This document shows positions 8,675 to 16,374 of a stretch of DNA of 39,893 nucleotides, piece by piece. A model generated the notes under the pieces. The model was not told the DNA's origin, ran no database searches, and worked only from the letters and a program-made list of their open reading frames with translations. This stretch comes from Oscillospiraceae bacterium (GTDB lineage: Bacteria; Bacillota; Clostridia; Oscillospirales; Acutalibacteraceae). The first letter of the stretch is position 1. Every line of letters begins with the position of its first letter. The translations under genes and the position numbers were made by a program. The stretch spans positions 1 through 39,893 of the forward strand of contig SVQC01000014.1 in NCBI GenBank assembly GCA_015065585.1. The letters run 5' to 3'.

Positions 8675-8703
8675 TTGAAAAATTATCGGTTTTATAGTAA
8701 AAT
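8675..8703 (+). promoter_or_regulatory. Promoter of mtaB
   Basis: TTGAAA (8675-8680), a 17-nt spacer and TAAAAT (8698-8703), very close to the start, so the leader is short. Its -35 lies 4 bases from the -35 of the divergent HPr-like promoter. Confidence 0.6.
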
Positions 8704-8723
8704 CTTTCCTTGGAGGGATTGAC

Positions 8724-10028
8724 TTGAAAATTGCTTTTTATACCCTAGGCTGTAAAGTTAATCAGTATGAAACTCAGGTTATGCGAGAGCTTTTTGAAAA
8801 CGCGGGATATACCGTTATTTCAGATAACAGCATAGCCGACGTTTACGTTATAAATTCTTGCACCGTAACGGGCGAAAGCGACCGCAAAACCCGTCAGGCT
8901 GTCAGAAGATTCCGCGCATTAAACAAAAATGCCGTTATTTTGCTTACCGGCTGTATGCCTCAGGCTTTTCCAAACGACGCAGAGTCTTTAGGGGTTGCAG
9001 ATATTATAGTCGGTAATACCGACCACTCTATAATCCCCTCTCTTGTAGAGAAATTTATAAAAACAAAAAAACCTGTTATACAGGTGGAAAAGCATCGCAA
9101 AGATGAATGCTTTAACACCCTGCCCATCACAGATTTTGAAGAACGCACCCGCGCTTTTATGAAAATTCAGGACGGATGTGACAGATATTGTTCTTACTGC
9201 ATAATCCCCTCTGCCCGCGGTCCTTTACGCTCAAAGGATATTGGTGAAATAAAAAAAGAAGCTACCATATTAGCTTCAAAAGGTTTTAAAGAAGTTGTGC
9301 TTGTAGGAATAAACCTAACCTCATACGGAAAGGAAAATAATCTTAATATATGCGATGCCGTTGAGGCTGTTAATGAAATAGAGGGTATTTACAGAATTCG
9401 CCTTGGTTCACTTGAGCCTGACCATATTACTGACGAAATGCTTATAAGGCTTAAAAAAGCTGAAAAATTCTGTCCTCAGTTTCATTTATCCTTACAATCC
9501 GGCTGTGATGCCACCTTAAAGCGAATGAACCGAAAATACGACAGCGCTTTTTATAAAGACCTGTGCTTTAGAATAAGAAAGCAGTTTGATAACGCCGCAA
9601 TCACCACAGATATAATGGTTGGCTTTGCAGGCGAAAATGAGAAAGAATTTAACAGTTCACTTTCATTTGCTAAGGAAATCGGCTTTGCAAGCGCGCATAT
9701 TTTCGCTTATTCAAGGCGGGAGGGCACCGTTGCCTACGGACTGCCAAATCAGGTTGATAAATCCGAAAAGCATCGCCGAAGCAAGCTTATGTCAGAGACC
9801 GTAAGCCTTAGTGAAATTGCTTTCCTCAATAAACAAATCGGCGGCACCTATCCCGTACTTTTTGAAACTATTGACAAGGATGGGTTCTATCGCGGTTTTA
9901 CAGAGAACTACTGTCAGGTAAAGGTTAAATCAAAAAACAATATAAAAGGCGAAATTATAGACACTAAAATATCAGACCGAGAAAACTTAATTCTTATAGG
10001 TGAAATTTTTAAAAAAAGCGAGTGTTAA
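8724..10028 (+). CDS. mtaB: tRNA t6A37 methylthiotransferase
   Basis: A radical SAM enzyme that adds a methylthio group to t6A at position 37 of ANN-decoding tRNAs. The 434 residues hold the N-terminal UPF0004 domain (opening with YTLGCKVNQYET; cluster cysteines in GCKVN, NSCTVTGESD and LTGCMPQ), the radical SAM core with CDRYCSYC near residue 152, and a C-terminal TRAM-like part. CKVNQYET and the INSCTVT stretch point to MtaB rather than MiaB or RimO. Translation starts at TTG, with GGAGGG 6 bases before it. It has its own promoter and shares a terminator with trpB. Confidence 0.95.
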   Translation: MKIAFYTLGCKVNQYETQVMRELFENAGYTVISDNSIADVYVINSCTVTGESDRKTRQAVRRFRALNKNAVILLTGCMPQAFPNDAESLGVADIIVGNTDHSIIPSLVEKFIKTKKPVIQVEKHRKDECFNTLPITDFEERTRAFMKIQDGCDRYCSYCIIPSARGPLRSKDIGEIKKEATILASKGFKEVVLVGINLTSYGKENNLNICDAVEAVNEIEGIYRIRLGSLEPDHITDEMLIRLKKAEKFCPQFHLSLQSGCDATLKRMNRKYDSAFYKDLCFRIRKQFDNAAITTDIMVGFAGENEKEFNSSLSFAKEIGFASAHIFAYSRREGTVAYGLPNQVDKSEKHRRSKLMSETVSLSEIAFLNKQIGGTYPVLFETIDKDGFYRGFTENYCQVKVKSKNNIKGEIIDTKISDRENLILIGEIFKKSEC

Positions 10029-10040
10029 ACACTCGCTTTT
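10014..10040. terminator. Bidirectional terminator between mtaB and trpB
   Basis: An 11-bp stem AAAAGCGAGTG / CACTCGCTTTT with a TTAAA loop overlaps the mtaB stop codon. It sits between two convergent genes and carries T-rich tracts on both sides. Confidence 0.85.
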
Positions 10041-10044
10041 AATT

Positions 10045-11262
10045 TTATCTTATACCGTAATTTTCAATAATGTAATCCATATCCTTATCGCCTCTGCCCG
10101 AGAGATTAATAAGAACGCTACCCTTGCCCATTTCCTTTGCAAGCTTCATACCGTAAGCTACGGCGTGTGAGCTTTCAATAGCCGGAATAATACCTTCGAG
10201 CCTTGAGAGTGTAAAGAAAGCATCAATAGTATCGTCGTCGCCGATAACGTCATATTTTACTCTGCCAAGCTTATGAAGGAAGGCGTGTTCGGGACCGCTT
10301 GATGGATAATCAAGACCGCTGGCAACGGAATAAACGGGAGCAGGGTCGCCGTTTTCATCCTTTAACATAATACTGTTAAAGCCGTGCATAACGCCGTCGG
10401 TACCGTATTTAAGACTTGCGGCGTGGTCACCCATTTTGGTGCCTCTGCCGAGAGGCTCGATTCCGTAAATATCAACGGGGTCATTTAAAAATCCCGAGAA
10501 GAAGCCCGCCGAGTTAGAACCGCCGCCTACACAGGCAACGATAGCATCGGGAAGCTCACCTGTCATTTCAACGAACTGTTCTCTTGCCTCTATACCCACA
10601 ACACTCTGGAAGTCGCGTACCATCATTGGAAACGGATGAGGCCCAACCACACTTCCAATGCAGTATATACTGTTTTTATAATCCTTAGCATACGCCTCAA
10701 AAGCAGCATCAACAGCCTCTTTTAAGGTTGCGAGACCGTGGGTAACCTCTACAACATTAGCACCAAGTATCTTCATACGGGCAACATTTGGAGCCTGTTT
10801 TTTAATATCAACACTACCCATATATACGTCACATTCAAGACCGAAATAAGCGGCGGCAGTAGCGATAGCAACACCGTGCTGACCTGCACCCGTTTCGGCA
10901 ATAAGCTTTTTCTTGCCCATATATTTAGCAAGCAACGCTTCACCCATACAGTGATTAAGCTTATGAGCGCCGGTATGGTTGAGGTCCTCTCTCTTAACGT
11001 AAAGCTGAACGTTGCCAATGCTGTTTGAAAGGCGTTCAAGGTGGGAAATAGGGGTAGGTCTGCCTTGAAATTCCTTTCTTATTCTTCTCAGTTCATCTAT
11101 AAACTTTCTCGATTTACATATAGTAAAATAAGCCTCGGTAATTTCAGCCATAGCTTTTTTAAGGTCATCATTAATGTAAGCTCCGCCGTAGCTTCCGAAA
11201 TAACCGTTTGCATCAGGATAGTTTTTTAAATAGGTATCAAAATCAATTCCGTTAAAAATCAT
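10045..11262 (-). CDS. trpB: Tryptophan synthase beta chain
   Basis: A PLP enzyme that joins indole and serine to form tryptophan. The 405 residues match TrpB1-type chains. [11 protein letters not shown] near residue 92 carries the PLP lysine, followed by [10 protein letters not shown], the phosphate loop GGGSN and SGRGDKD near the C-terminus. HKLNH replaces the more common HKxNQ/HKINN after the lysine. No trpA or other trp gene is adjacent, so it may run on free indole or on a TrpA encoded elsewhere. GGAGG precedes the ATG. A tryptophan-type T-box lies upstream (11378-11621), and a second, weaker promoter candidate lies between the T-box terminator and the gene. Confidence 0.96.
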   Translation of the reverse strand: MIFNGIDFDTYLKNYPDANGYFGSYGGAYINDDLKKAMAEITEAYFTICKSRKFIDELRRIRKEFQGRPTPISHLERLSNSIGNVQLYVKREDLNHTGAHKLNHCMGEALLAKYMGKKKLIAETGAGQHGVAIATAAAYFGLECDVYMGSVDIKKQAPNVARMKILGANVVEVTHGLATLKEAVDAAFEAYAKDYKNSIYCIGSVVGPHPFPMMVRDFQSVVGIEAREQFVEMTGELPDAIVACVGGGSNSAGFFSGFLNDPVDIYGIEPLGRGTKMGDHAASLKYGTDGVMHGFNSIMLKDENGDPAPVYSVASGLDYPSSGPEHAFLHKLGRVKYDVIGDDDTIDAFFTLSRLEGIIPAIESSHAVAYGMKLAKEMGKGSVLINLSGRGDKDMDYIIENYGIR

Positions 11263-11289
11263 AATTTATTCCTCCGTTAATTTATAACT

Positions 11290-11317
11290 ATAATATCATA
11301 TTTTCAGAAAAAATCAA
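11290..11317 (-). promoter_or_regulatory. Possible T-box-independent promoter of trpB
   Basis: On the minus strand TTGATT (11312-11317), a 16-nt spacer and TATTAT (11290-11295). It lies downstream of the T-box terminator and directly before trpB. The stretch is very AT-rich, so a chance match is possible. Confidence 0.35.
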
Positions 11318-11377
11318 CATTTAAAACGCCATCGTCTGCACAATATAAACATACTTTTCATCCTTTAAAAATAAAAT

Positions 11378-11621
11378 CCCGAGTCTTAAAAAAGACTCGG
11401 GACGAATAAACTAATCCGCGGTACCACCCGACTTTGCCCTAAGGCACACTTCACGCACTGACATACGCTATCCGCTATAACGGTTGGAATCCGTCTTCCC
11501 TACTAAAATTTCAGGTTGCCCTCGTAAGCCCATTCATTTATTTCGCCATTGCCGTCTTACACCACTCACGGCTCGCTGAGAATTTAAAAATAAATTACTC
11601 TTCTTACTCATCGGTTTCTAT
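11378..11621 (-). promoter_or_regulatory. T-box leader with a tryptophan specifier
   Basis: On the minus strand this leader shows the conserved T-box antiterminator sequence CGGGTGGTACCGCGG (11416-11430), whose bulge pairs with the uncharged tRNA 3' end. It is followed by a terminator with a 10-bp stem CCCGAGTCTT / AAGACTCGGG (11378-11401) and a T-rich tail. Upstream lie a Stem I-like region (GATGAGTAAGAAG near 11610; AGCGAGCC...GTGGTGTAAGACGGC at 11550-11578) and the specifier context GAA-TGG-GC, with TGG (Trp) at 11530-11532. Uncharged tRNA-Trp would favour readthrough into trpB. Identity as a T-box is firm; the specifier reading is by eye but agrees with the downstream gene. Confidence 0.9.
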
Positions 11622-11622
11622 C

Positions 11623-11651
11623 ATTTTATTATACTTCTTCTTATATGTCAA
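11623..11651 (-). promoter_or_regulatory. Promoter of the T-box/trpB transcript
   Basis: On the minus strand a perfect TTGACA (11646-11651), a 17-nt spacer and TAAAAT (11623-11628), just after the uppP stop codon and just before the T-box leader. Confidence 0.75.
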
Positions 11652-11654
11652 CAA

Positions 11655-12500
11655 TTATTTCGCTATTGCAAAAAACAGAATAACTATAACTCCTATTATT
11701 ATACGGTAATAACCAAAAACTTCGAAATTATGTTTTTTAATATATCCCATAAGGAATTTAATAGCAATAACCGATACTATAAAGGCGCAAATAGTACCAA
11801 CGCTTAGGAAAATAATATCATTTGTTCCTAAAACCATACCCGTTTTTATAAAATCAAGTATTTTAAGCGCACTCGCGCCAAGCATAGCGGGAATTGCCAG
11901 AATAAAGGTAAATTCCGAAGCAGCAACACGGGATACACCCAAAAGCAAAGCGCCGAGTATTGTTGCGCCAGAACGGCTGGTTCCCGGGAAAGCGGCGGCT
12001 AAAAGCTGAAACAAACCTATATAAAGGGCGATAGTGTAGGTTATGTCTCCTATTCCGTCATATTTCGGCGTCCGCTTTTTATTATACCTCTCAATAAGTA
12101 TAAACAAAATACCGAAAACTATTAAAGCAATTGCAACGCCGGTAGAATTATAAAAATACTTATCGCATTTTTCGTCTAAACCGAGAAGTACGAAAACTAC
12201 TCCGGGAATGGTGGCAATAATAACTTTAAGCCAGAGTACAAAGCTTTCCTTTTTAATTATACTTTTACCAAGAGGCTTGTTGGGCTTTTGGAAAGGCCAT
12301 ATTTTATTCCAAAAAAGGATAACCGAAGCCAGAATAGCGCCTAACTGAATAATAACCAGAAACATATCCCATACGTCTTTAGATACATACTGAGGAAGAA
12401 TTTCTTCAAAAAGTATCAAATGTCCCGTACTGCTTACCGGCAGCCACTCGGTAATTCCTTCAATTATGCCGAAAACTATTGCCACAATAATCAAACCCAT
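11655..12500 (-). CDS. uppP: Undecaprenyl-diphosphatase
   Basis: An integral membrane phosphatase that removes a phosphate from undecaprenyl diphosphate to recycle the carrier lipid of cell-wall synthesis; overexpression gives bacitracin resistance. The 281 residues have about eight membrane segments and both family signatures: EGITEWLPVSSTGHL near residue 14 (catalytic Glu and Ser/His region) and FPGTSRSGATI near residue 170 (catalytic Arg). AAAGGG precedes the ATG. It follows the glycogen operon but probably has its own promoter at 12564-12592, inside the end of glgA. No terminator was seen between it and the T-box promoter. Confidence 0.96.
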   Translation of the reverse strand: MGLIIVAIVFGIIEGITEWLPVSSTGHLILFEEILPQYVSKDVWDMFLVIIQLGAILASVILFWNKIWPFQKPNKPLGKSIIKKESFVLWLKVIIATIPGVVFVLLGLDEKCDKYFYNSTGVAIALIVFGILFILIERYNKKRTPKYDGIGDITYTIALYIGLFQLLAAAFPGTSRSGATILGALLLGVSRVAASEFTFILAIPAMLGASALKILDFIKTGMVLGTNDIIFLSVGTICAFIVSVIAIKFLMGYIKKHNFEVFGYYRIIIGVIVILFFAIAK

Positions 12501-12536
12501 AATAAAGCACCCTTTCTTTCAGTAATAAGTATGTAA

Positions 12537-12563
12537 AAAGGACGGTGAATATCACCGTCCTTT
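12537..12563 (-). terminator. Terminator of the glycogen operon
   Basis: A 12-bp perfect stem AAAGGACGGTGA / TCACCGTCCTTT with a 3-nt loop is followed on the minus strand by TTTTTACATA. It lies 18 bases after the glgA stop codon. Confidence 0.85.
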
Positions 12564-12592
12564 AGTATAGCACACCTTTAACTATTTGCCAA
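12564..12592 (-). promoter_or_regulatory. Promoter of uppP inside the 3' end of glgA
   Basis: On the minus strand TTGGCA (12587-12592), a 17-nt spacer and TATACT (12564-12569) with the extended -10 dinucleotide TG one base upstream. The predicted start near 12557 lies inside the terminator hairpin, so the new transcript would miss the outer part of the stem. Confidence 0.5.
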
Positions 12593-14003
12593 GTATCTGT
12601 TTATAAAGTTTTATATATTCATTTGCAGATTTACCCCAGCTGTTATCACATTCCATGGCTCTGATTTTAAGAGCCTTCCAGCCCTGCTTGTCAGAATAGC
12701 CCTGTAATGCGCGCCATACTGTTTCCAGCATATCGTGGGCATTATAGCTCTTAAAGGTAAAGCCGTTGCCCATATTATCACCGCTGTCGCTTATCGTATC
12801 GGCAAGACCGCCCGTTTCTCTGACTATAGGAATAGTGCCGTAGCGAAGGGCTACCATCTGCGCGAGACCGCAAGGTTCACTTTGGCTCGGCATAAGGAAT
12901 ATATCCGCGCCTGCATATATTTTTCTTGCAAGAGCTGGAATAAAGCCCATTTTAAAGGCAACCTTTTCGGGATATTTATTAGCCATTTCGTGAAAGAAGG
13001 TTTCAAACTCCCATTCTCCCGAACCGAGAATAGCAAACTGAACATCAGCTTTTAGCATATCCTCAAAAACATGCTTTACAAGGTCAAGTCCCTTATGCTT
13101 TACAAGGCGGGTAACAATGCCTATAACCGGTACGTCTTCTCTAACGGGCAAGGAAAGTTCCTTTTGAAGTTCGGTTTTATTAACTGTCTTTTTATCTATG
13201 GTTTCTTTGCTGTAGTTTTCATAAATAAACTTATCGGTTTCGGGATTATAAACCTCTACATCTATACCGTTAACTATACCCGACACCTTATCCCTCAGCT
13301 GATTCAAAATACCGTCAAGTCCGTGAGCGTAATAAGGGTCAAGAATTTCCTTAGCATAGGTAGGAGACACGGTAGTAACTCTGTCTGCTTCCTGAATTCC
13401 GCCCTTCATAAAGTTAACGCAATTATCGTAATCAATAACCTGAGTAGTGCCGTCAGGCAGACCTAAAACATCTCCGATAAGCTCATGACCGTATTTACCC
13501 TGATACTGAATATTATGGATGGTTAATACGGTATGAATATTACTGTGTTCAGGATTTTCTCTGTAAAGAGCATTAAGGAACACGGGAATAAGGGCAGTCT
13601 GCCAATCGTTACAGTGAATTATATCGGGTTTGTAATCAATATAGGAAATCATTTCAATAACGGCTCTTGAGAAAAAGGCGTAGCGCTCGGCATCATCATA
13701 AAAGCCGTAAAGAGCATCTCTTTTGAAATAATACTGATTATCAAGCAGATAGTAGATTATACCGTTTACCTTAGCCTCAAATATACCGCAATACTGTCTT
13801 CGCCAGGCAACCGGCACCGTAATACCCGTTATAAAATTCATATTGGCTTTGAGTTCCTCAGAAATTGTATCATAAAGAGGCATAACCACTCTGCAACCTA
13901 TAAGTCTGCGGCGAAGCGCTTTAGGAAGCGCCCCTGCAACGTCTGCAAGTCCGCCTGACATAGCAAAAGGATAGGCTTCACTTGCTGCATAAAGTACTTT
14001 CAT
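12582..14003 (-). CDS. glgA: Glycogen synthase (ADP-glucose type, GT5)
   Basis: Elongates alpha-1,4-glucan chains from ADP-glucose. The 473 residues match bacterial GlgA. The N-terminal GT5 domain opens with MKVLYAASEAYPFAMSGG, and the C-terminal Rossmann half carries GIVTRLVKHKG, MPSQSEPCGLAQ and the RETGGLADT stretch. The residue before S-G-G at position 15 is Met, where E. coli and most relatives have the substrate-binding Lys of the KTGGLADV motif; glycine and Asp of the motif remain. AAGGAG precedes the ATG, 11 bases after glgD. It is the last gene of the operon glgB-glgC-glgD-glgA. Confidence 0.95.
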   Translation of the reverse strand: MKVLYAASEAYPFAMSGGLADVAGALPKALRRRLIGCRVVMPLYDTISEELKANMNFITGITVPVAWRRQYCGIFEAKVNGIIYYLLDNQYYFKRDALYGFYDDAERYAFFSRAVIEMISYIDYKPDIIHCNDWQTALIPVFLNALYRENPEHSNIHTVLTIHNIQYQGKYGHELIGDVLGLPDGTTQVIDYDNCVNFMKGGIQEADRVTTVSPTYAKEILDPYYAHGLDGILNQLRDKVSGIVNGIDVEVYNPETDKFIYENYSKETIDKKTVNKTELQKELSLPVREDVPVIGIVTRLVKHKGLDLVKHVFEDMLKADVQFAILGSGEWEFETFFHEMANKYPEKVAFKMGFIPALARKIYAGADIFLMPSQSEPCGLAQMVALRYGTIPIVRETGGLADTISDSGDNMGNGFTFKSYNAHDMLETVWRALQGYSDKQGWKALKIRAMECDNSWGKSANEYIKLYKQILGK

Positions 14004-14014
14004 ATTTTTCTCCT

Positions 14015-15139
14015 TTATTTTGCTTTTTCACCTTTTTTAACAAGGGCATTTTTCTGTTTTGTTCCGCATATTTCCACACCGTCTGAAATTTCGGATATTT
14101 TATCCATTACGGTATATTCTACTTTGGCATTTTCTCCGATAACCGCATTCTGCATTATTATAGAATTATTAACCACAGCGCCTTTTTTAACTACAACGTT
14201 ACGGAAAAGAATACTGTTTTTAACCGTTCCTTCAATCACGCAGCCGTCAGCTATAAGTGAATTTTTAACGTCACTTCCAATACAGTATTTTGCAGGCATA
14301 CTGTCATGGGTTTTGGTATAAACAGGTCTTTCGGGCAAAAACAGCTGTTTTCTTACCTTACTGTCAAGCATCTTCATATTAAGGTCAAAGTAACTGGCAG
14401 GTGTGTCCATCACCTCGGCAAAGCCCTCTACCTTATATCCCATAACCTTGATTTTATCAAGTCTTGTGCCGACTATATCCTTAGTCAGACTGTGAAGTCC
14501 TTTTTCCATAGCCTCTTTTATAGTATCTATTAAAAACCGTCTGCTCATAATCATAACATCGAGACTGTAATCGGCATTAATTCTTTCCCTAATATAGTCT
14601 ATCTTTTCAACACGGCTTTCCTCATTTAAGGTAAATACCATAGTTTTATCATGCACTCTGGGAAGTTTGCCGTATTTATAAGCAACGGTAAAGTCCGCCT
14701 CATTTTCAACGTGCTTTCTGAACATATCAGCAATATCAATATTAGCCACAACGTCACTGTCACAAACGGCTACATATTCCTGCTTCGCACGGTTCAAAAA
14801 GTTAAGAATTCCGCTTAATCCCTCAAGATGAGTTTTATAAATATTTCCACTGCTTGAGCCTGACACAAAGGGAGGAAGTATATAAAGGCCGCCAGATTTT
14901 CTGTCAAGGTCCCATTCTCTGCCGCTTCCGATATGGTCAAGCAGAGACTGATAGTTTTCTTTAGTAATTATACCCACCTGACTTACACCTGCATTAGTAA
15001 GGGCAGAAAGAGTAAAGTCTATAAGACGGTATCTTGCGCCGAAAGGAAGTGACGCCATAGAACGCTTTTCGGTAAGCTCAGGAATAAGATTATCATGAAC
15101 GTTAGCGAAAATTATTCCTAACATATTGTTGGTTCTCAT
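14015..15139 (-). CDS. glgD: Glucose-1-phosphate adenylyltransferase, GlgD subunit
   Basis: The second, GlgD-type subunit of Firmicutes ADP-glucose pyrophosphorylase. The 374 residues keep the nucleotidyltransferase fold and the C-terminal left-handed beta-helix repeats. At the N-terminus, where GlgC has the glycine-rich catalytic loop, it reads [20 protein letters not shown], so it is probably poorly active alone and modulates GlgC, as known for Bacillus and Clostridia Glg[17 protein letters not shown] near residue 31 is conserved. Its ATG overlaps the glgC stop (ATGA), with GGAGGG 9 bases before it. Confidence 0.95.
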   Translation of the reverse strand: MRTNNMLGIIFANVHDNLIPELTEKRSMASLPFGARYRLIDFTLSALTNAGVSQVGIITKENYQSLLDHIGSGREWDLDRKSGGLYILPPFVSGSSSGNIYKTHLEGLSGILNFLNRAKQEYVAVCDSDVVANIDIADMFRKHVENEADFTVAYKYGKLPRVHDKTMVFTLNEESRVEKIDYIRERINADYSLDVMIMSRRFLIDTIKEAMEKGLHSLTKDIVGTRLDKIKVMGYKVEGFAEVMDTPASYFDLNMKMLDSKVRKQLFLPERPVYTKTHDSMPAKYCIGSDVKNSLIADGCVIEGTVKNSILFRNVVVKKGAVVNNSIIMQNAVIGENAKVEYTVMDKISEISDGVEICGTKQKNALVKKGEKAK

Positions 15140-16353
15140 ATTACTTCGCCCTCCTTTACGTTTTTGCTTATCATAGACTTAGCCTTTATTACGGCATTTT
15201 TTCCAACCTTTACGTTGTCGCCTATAACGGCTATGCCCCAGTTATCTCGTTCAGTTATTTCCTGTGGGTTCTGTCCAATCACGGAATTCTCGCCCACCTT
15301 AACGTTTTCGGCAACTATAGCATACTGCACGTGAGCGCCCTTTTTAATGACTGCACCCGGCATAATAAGAGAATATTCTACCTTCGCGCCCTCTTCAACC
15401 GTTACGTTTTCAAAAAGTACTGAATAATCAAGCTTGCCTTTTACGGTACAGCCGTCGCTTATAAGGCTGTTTTCTACCTCCGCCGTTTCGCTTATATACT
15501 GAGGCGGAAGCCAACCTGTTCTGGAATAAATTTTCCATTCATTGCTGTCAAGCTTTAGGTCAAGCTTTGGATTAAGCAGGTCAAGGTTTGCATCCCAAAG
15601 TGATTCAACCGTTCCTACGTCTTTCCAGTAACCGTCAAATCTGTATGCCATCATTTTTTGATTGCTATAAAGCATAGCCGGAATTACGTCTTTACCGAAG
15701 TCGTTACTCGACTCCTTGTTTTTCTCATCCATAATGAGATACTCTCTAAGTTTATCCCAACTGAAAACATAAATTCCCATAGAAGCGAGATTACTTTTAG
15801 GATTAGCCGGTTTCTCCTCAAATTCGTAGATTTCACCGTCTTCTCTTGCGTTCATTATACCAAAACGGGATGCTTCCTCGAAAGGTACCTCCATAACGGC
15901 TATTGTACAGTCAGCGCCGCTTTTCTTATGGAATTTTATCATCTTTGAATAATCCATTTTATAAATATGGTCGCCCGAAAGGACAAGAACATATTCGGGG
16001 TCGTACTTCTCTATAAAGTGAATATTTTGATAAATAGCATTTGCAGTACCCTTATACCAGTCTCCACCCTTACTTTTCTGATAGGGAGGCAAAATATGGA
16101 CGCCTCCGCCGTTACGGTCAAGGTCCCATGGTTTACCGCTGCCAATATATCCGTTAAGTTCTAGAGGCTGATACTGGGTTAAAATTCCCACCGTTTCAAT
16201 GCCAGAATTAACGCAGTTTGAAAGGGGGAAATCTATAATCCTGTACTTTCCTCCGTATGGAACGGCAGGCTTTGCAATTTTTTGGGTTAATACTCCCAAT
16301 CGACTTCCCTGACCCCCTGCAAGAAGCATAGCTACACATTCATTCTTCTTCAA
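15136..16353 (-). CDS. glgC: Glucose-1-phosphate adenylyltransferase, catalytic subunit
   Basis: Makes ADP-glucose from glucose-1-phosphate and ATP, the committed step of glycogen synthesis. The 405 residues carry the catalytic loop [34 protein letters not shown], the sugar-binding [10 protein letters not shown] and FEEKP motifs, and C-terminal beta-helix repeats. The frame is open to a GTG at 16362, but that codon overlaps GGAG (16362-16365). The TTG at 16353, 8 bases after that site, is the better start and gives the usual MKKxECVAML opening. It overlaps glgD by 4 bases. Confidence 0.96.
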   Translation of the reverse strand: MKKNECVAMLLAGGQGSRLGVLTQKIAKPAVPYGGKYRIIDFPLSNCVNSGIETVGILTQYQPLELNGYIGSGKPWDLDRNGGGVHILPPYQKSKGGDWYKGTANAIYQNIHFIEKYDPEYVLVLSGDHIYKMDYSKMIKFHKKSGADCTIAVMEVPFEEASRFGIMNAREDGEIYEFEEKPANPKSNLASMGIYVFSWDKLREYLIMDEKNKESSNDFGKDVIPAMLYSNQKMMAYRFDGYWKDVGTVESLWDANLDLLNPKLDLKLDSNEWKIYSRTGWLPPQYISETAEVENSLISDGCTVKGKLDYSVLFENVTVEEGAKVEYSLIMPGAVIKKGAHVQYAIVAENVKVGENSVIGQNPQEITERDNWGIAVIGDNVKVGKNAVIKAKSMISKNVKEGEVI

Positions 16354-16374
16354 AATTCTCACTCCATTTTTTGT

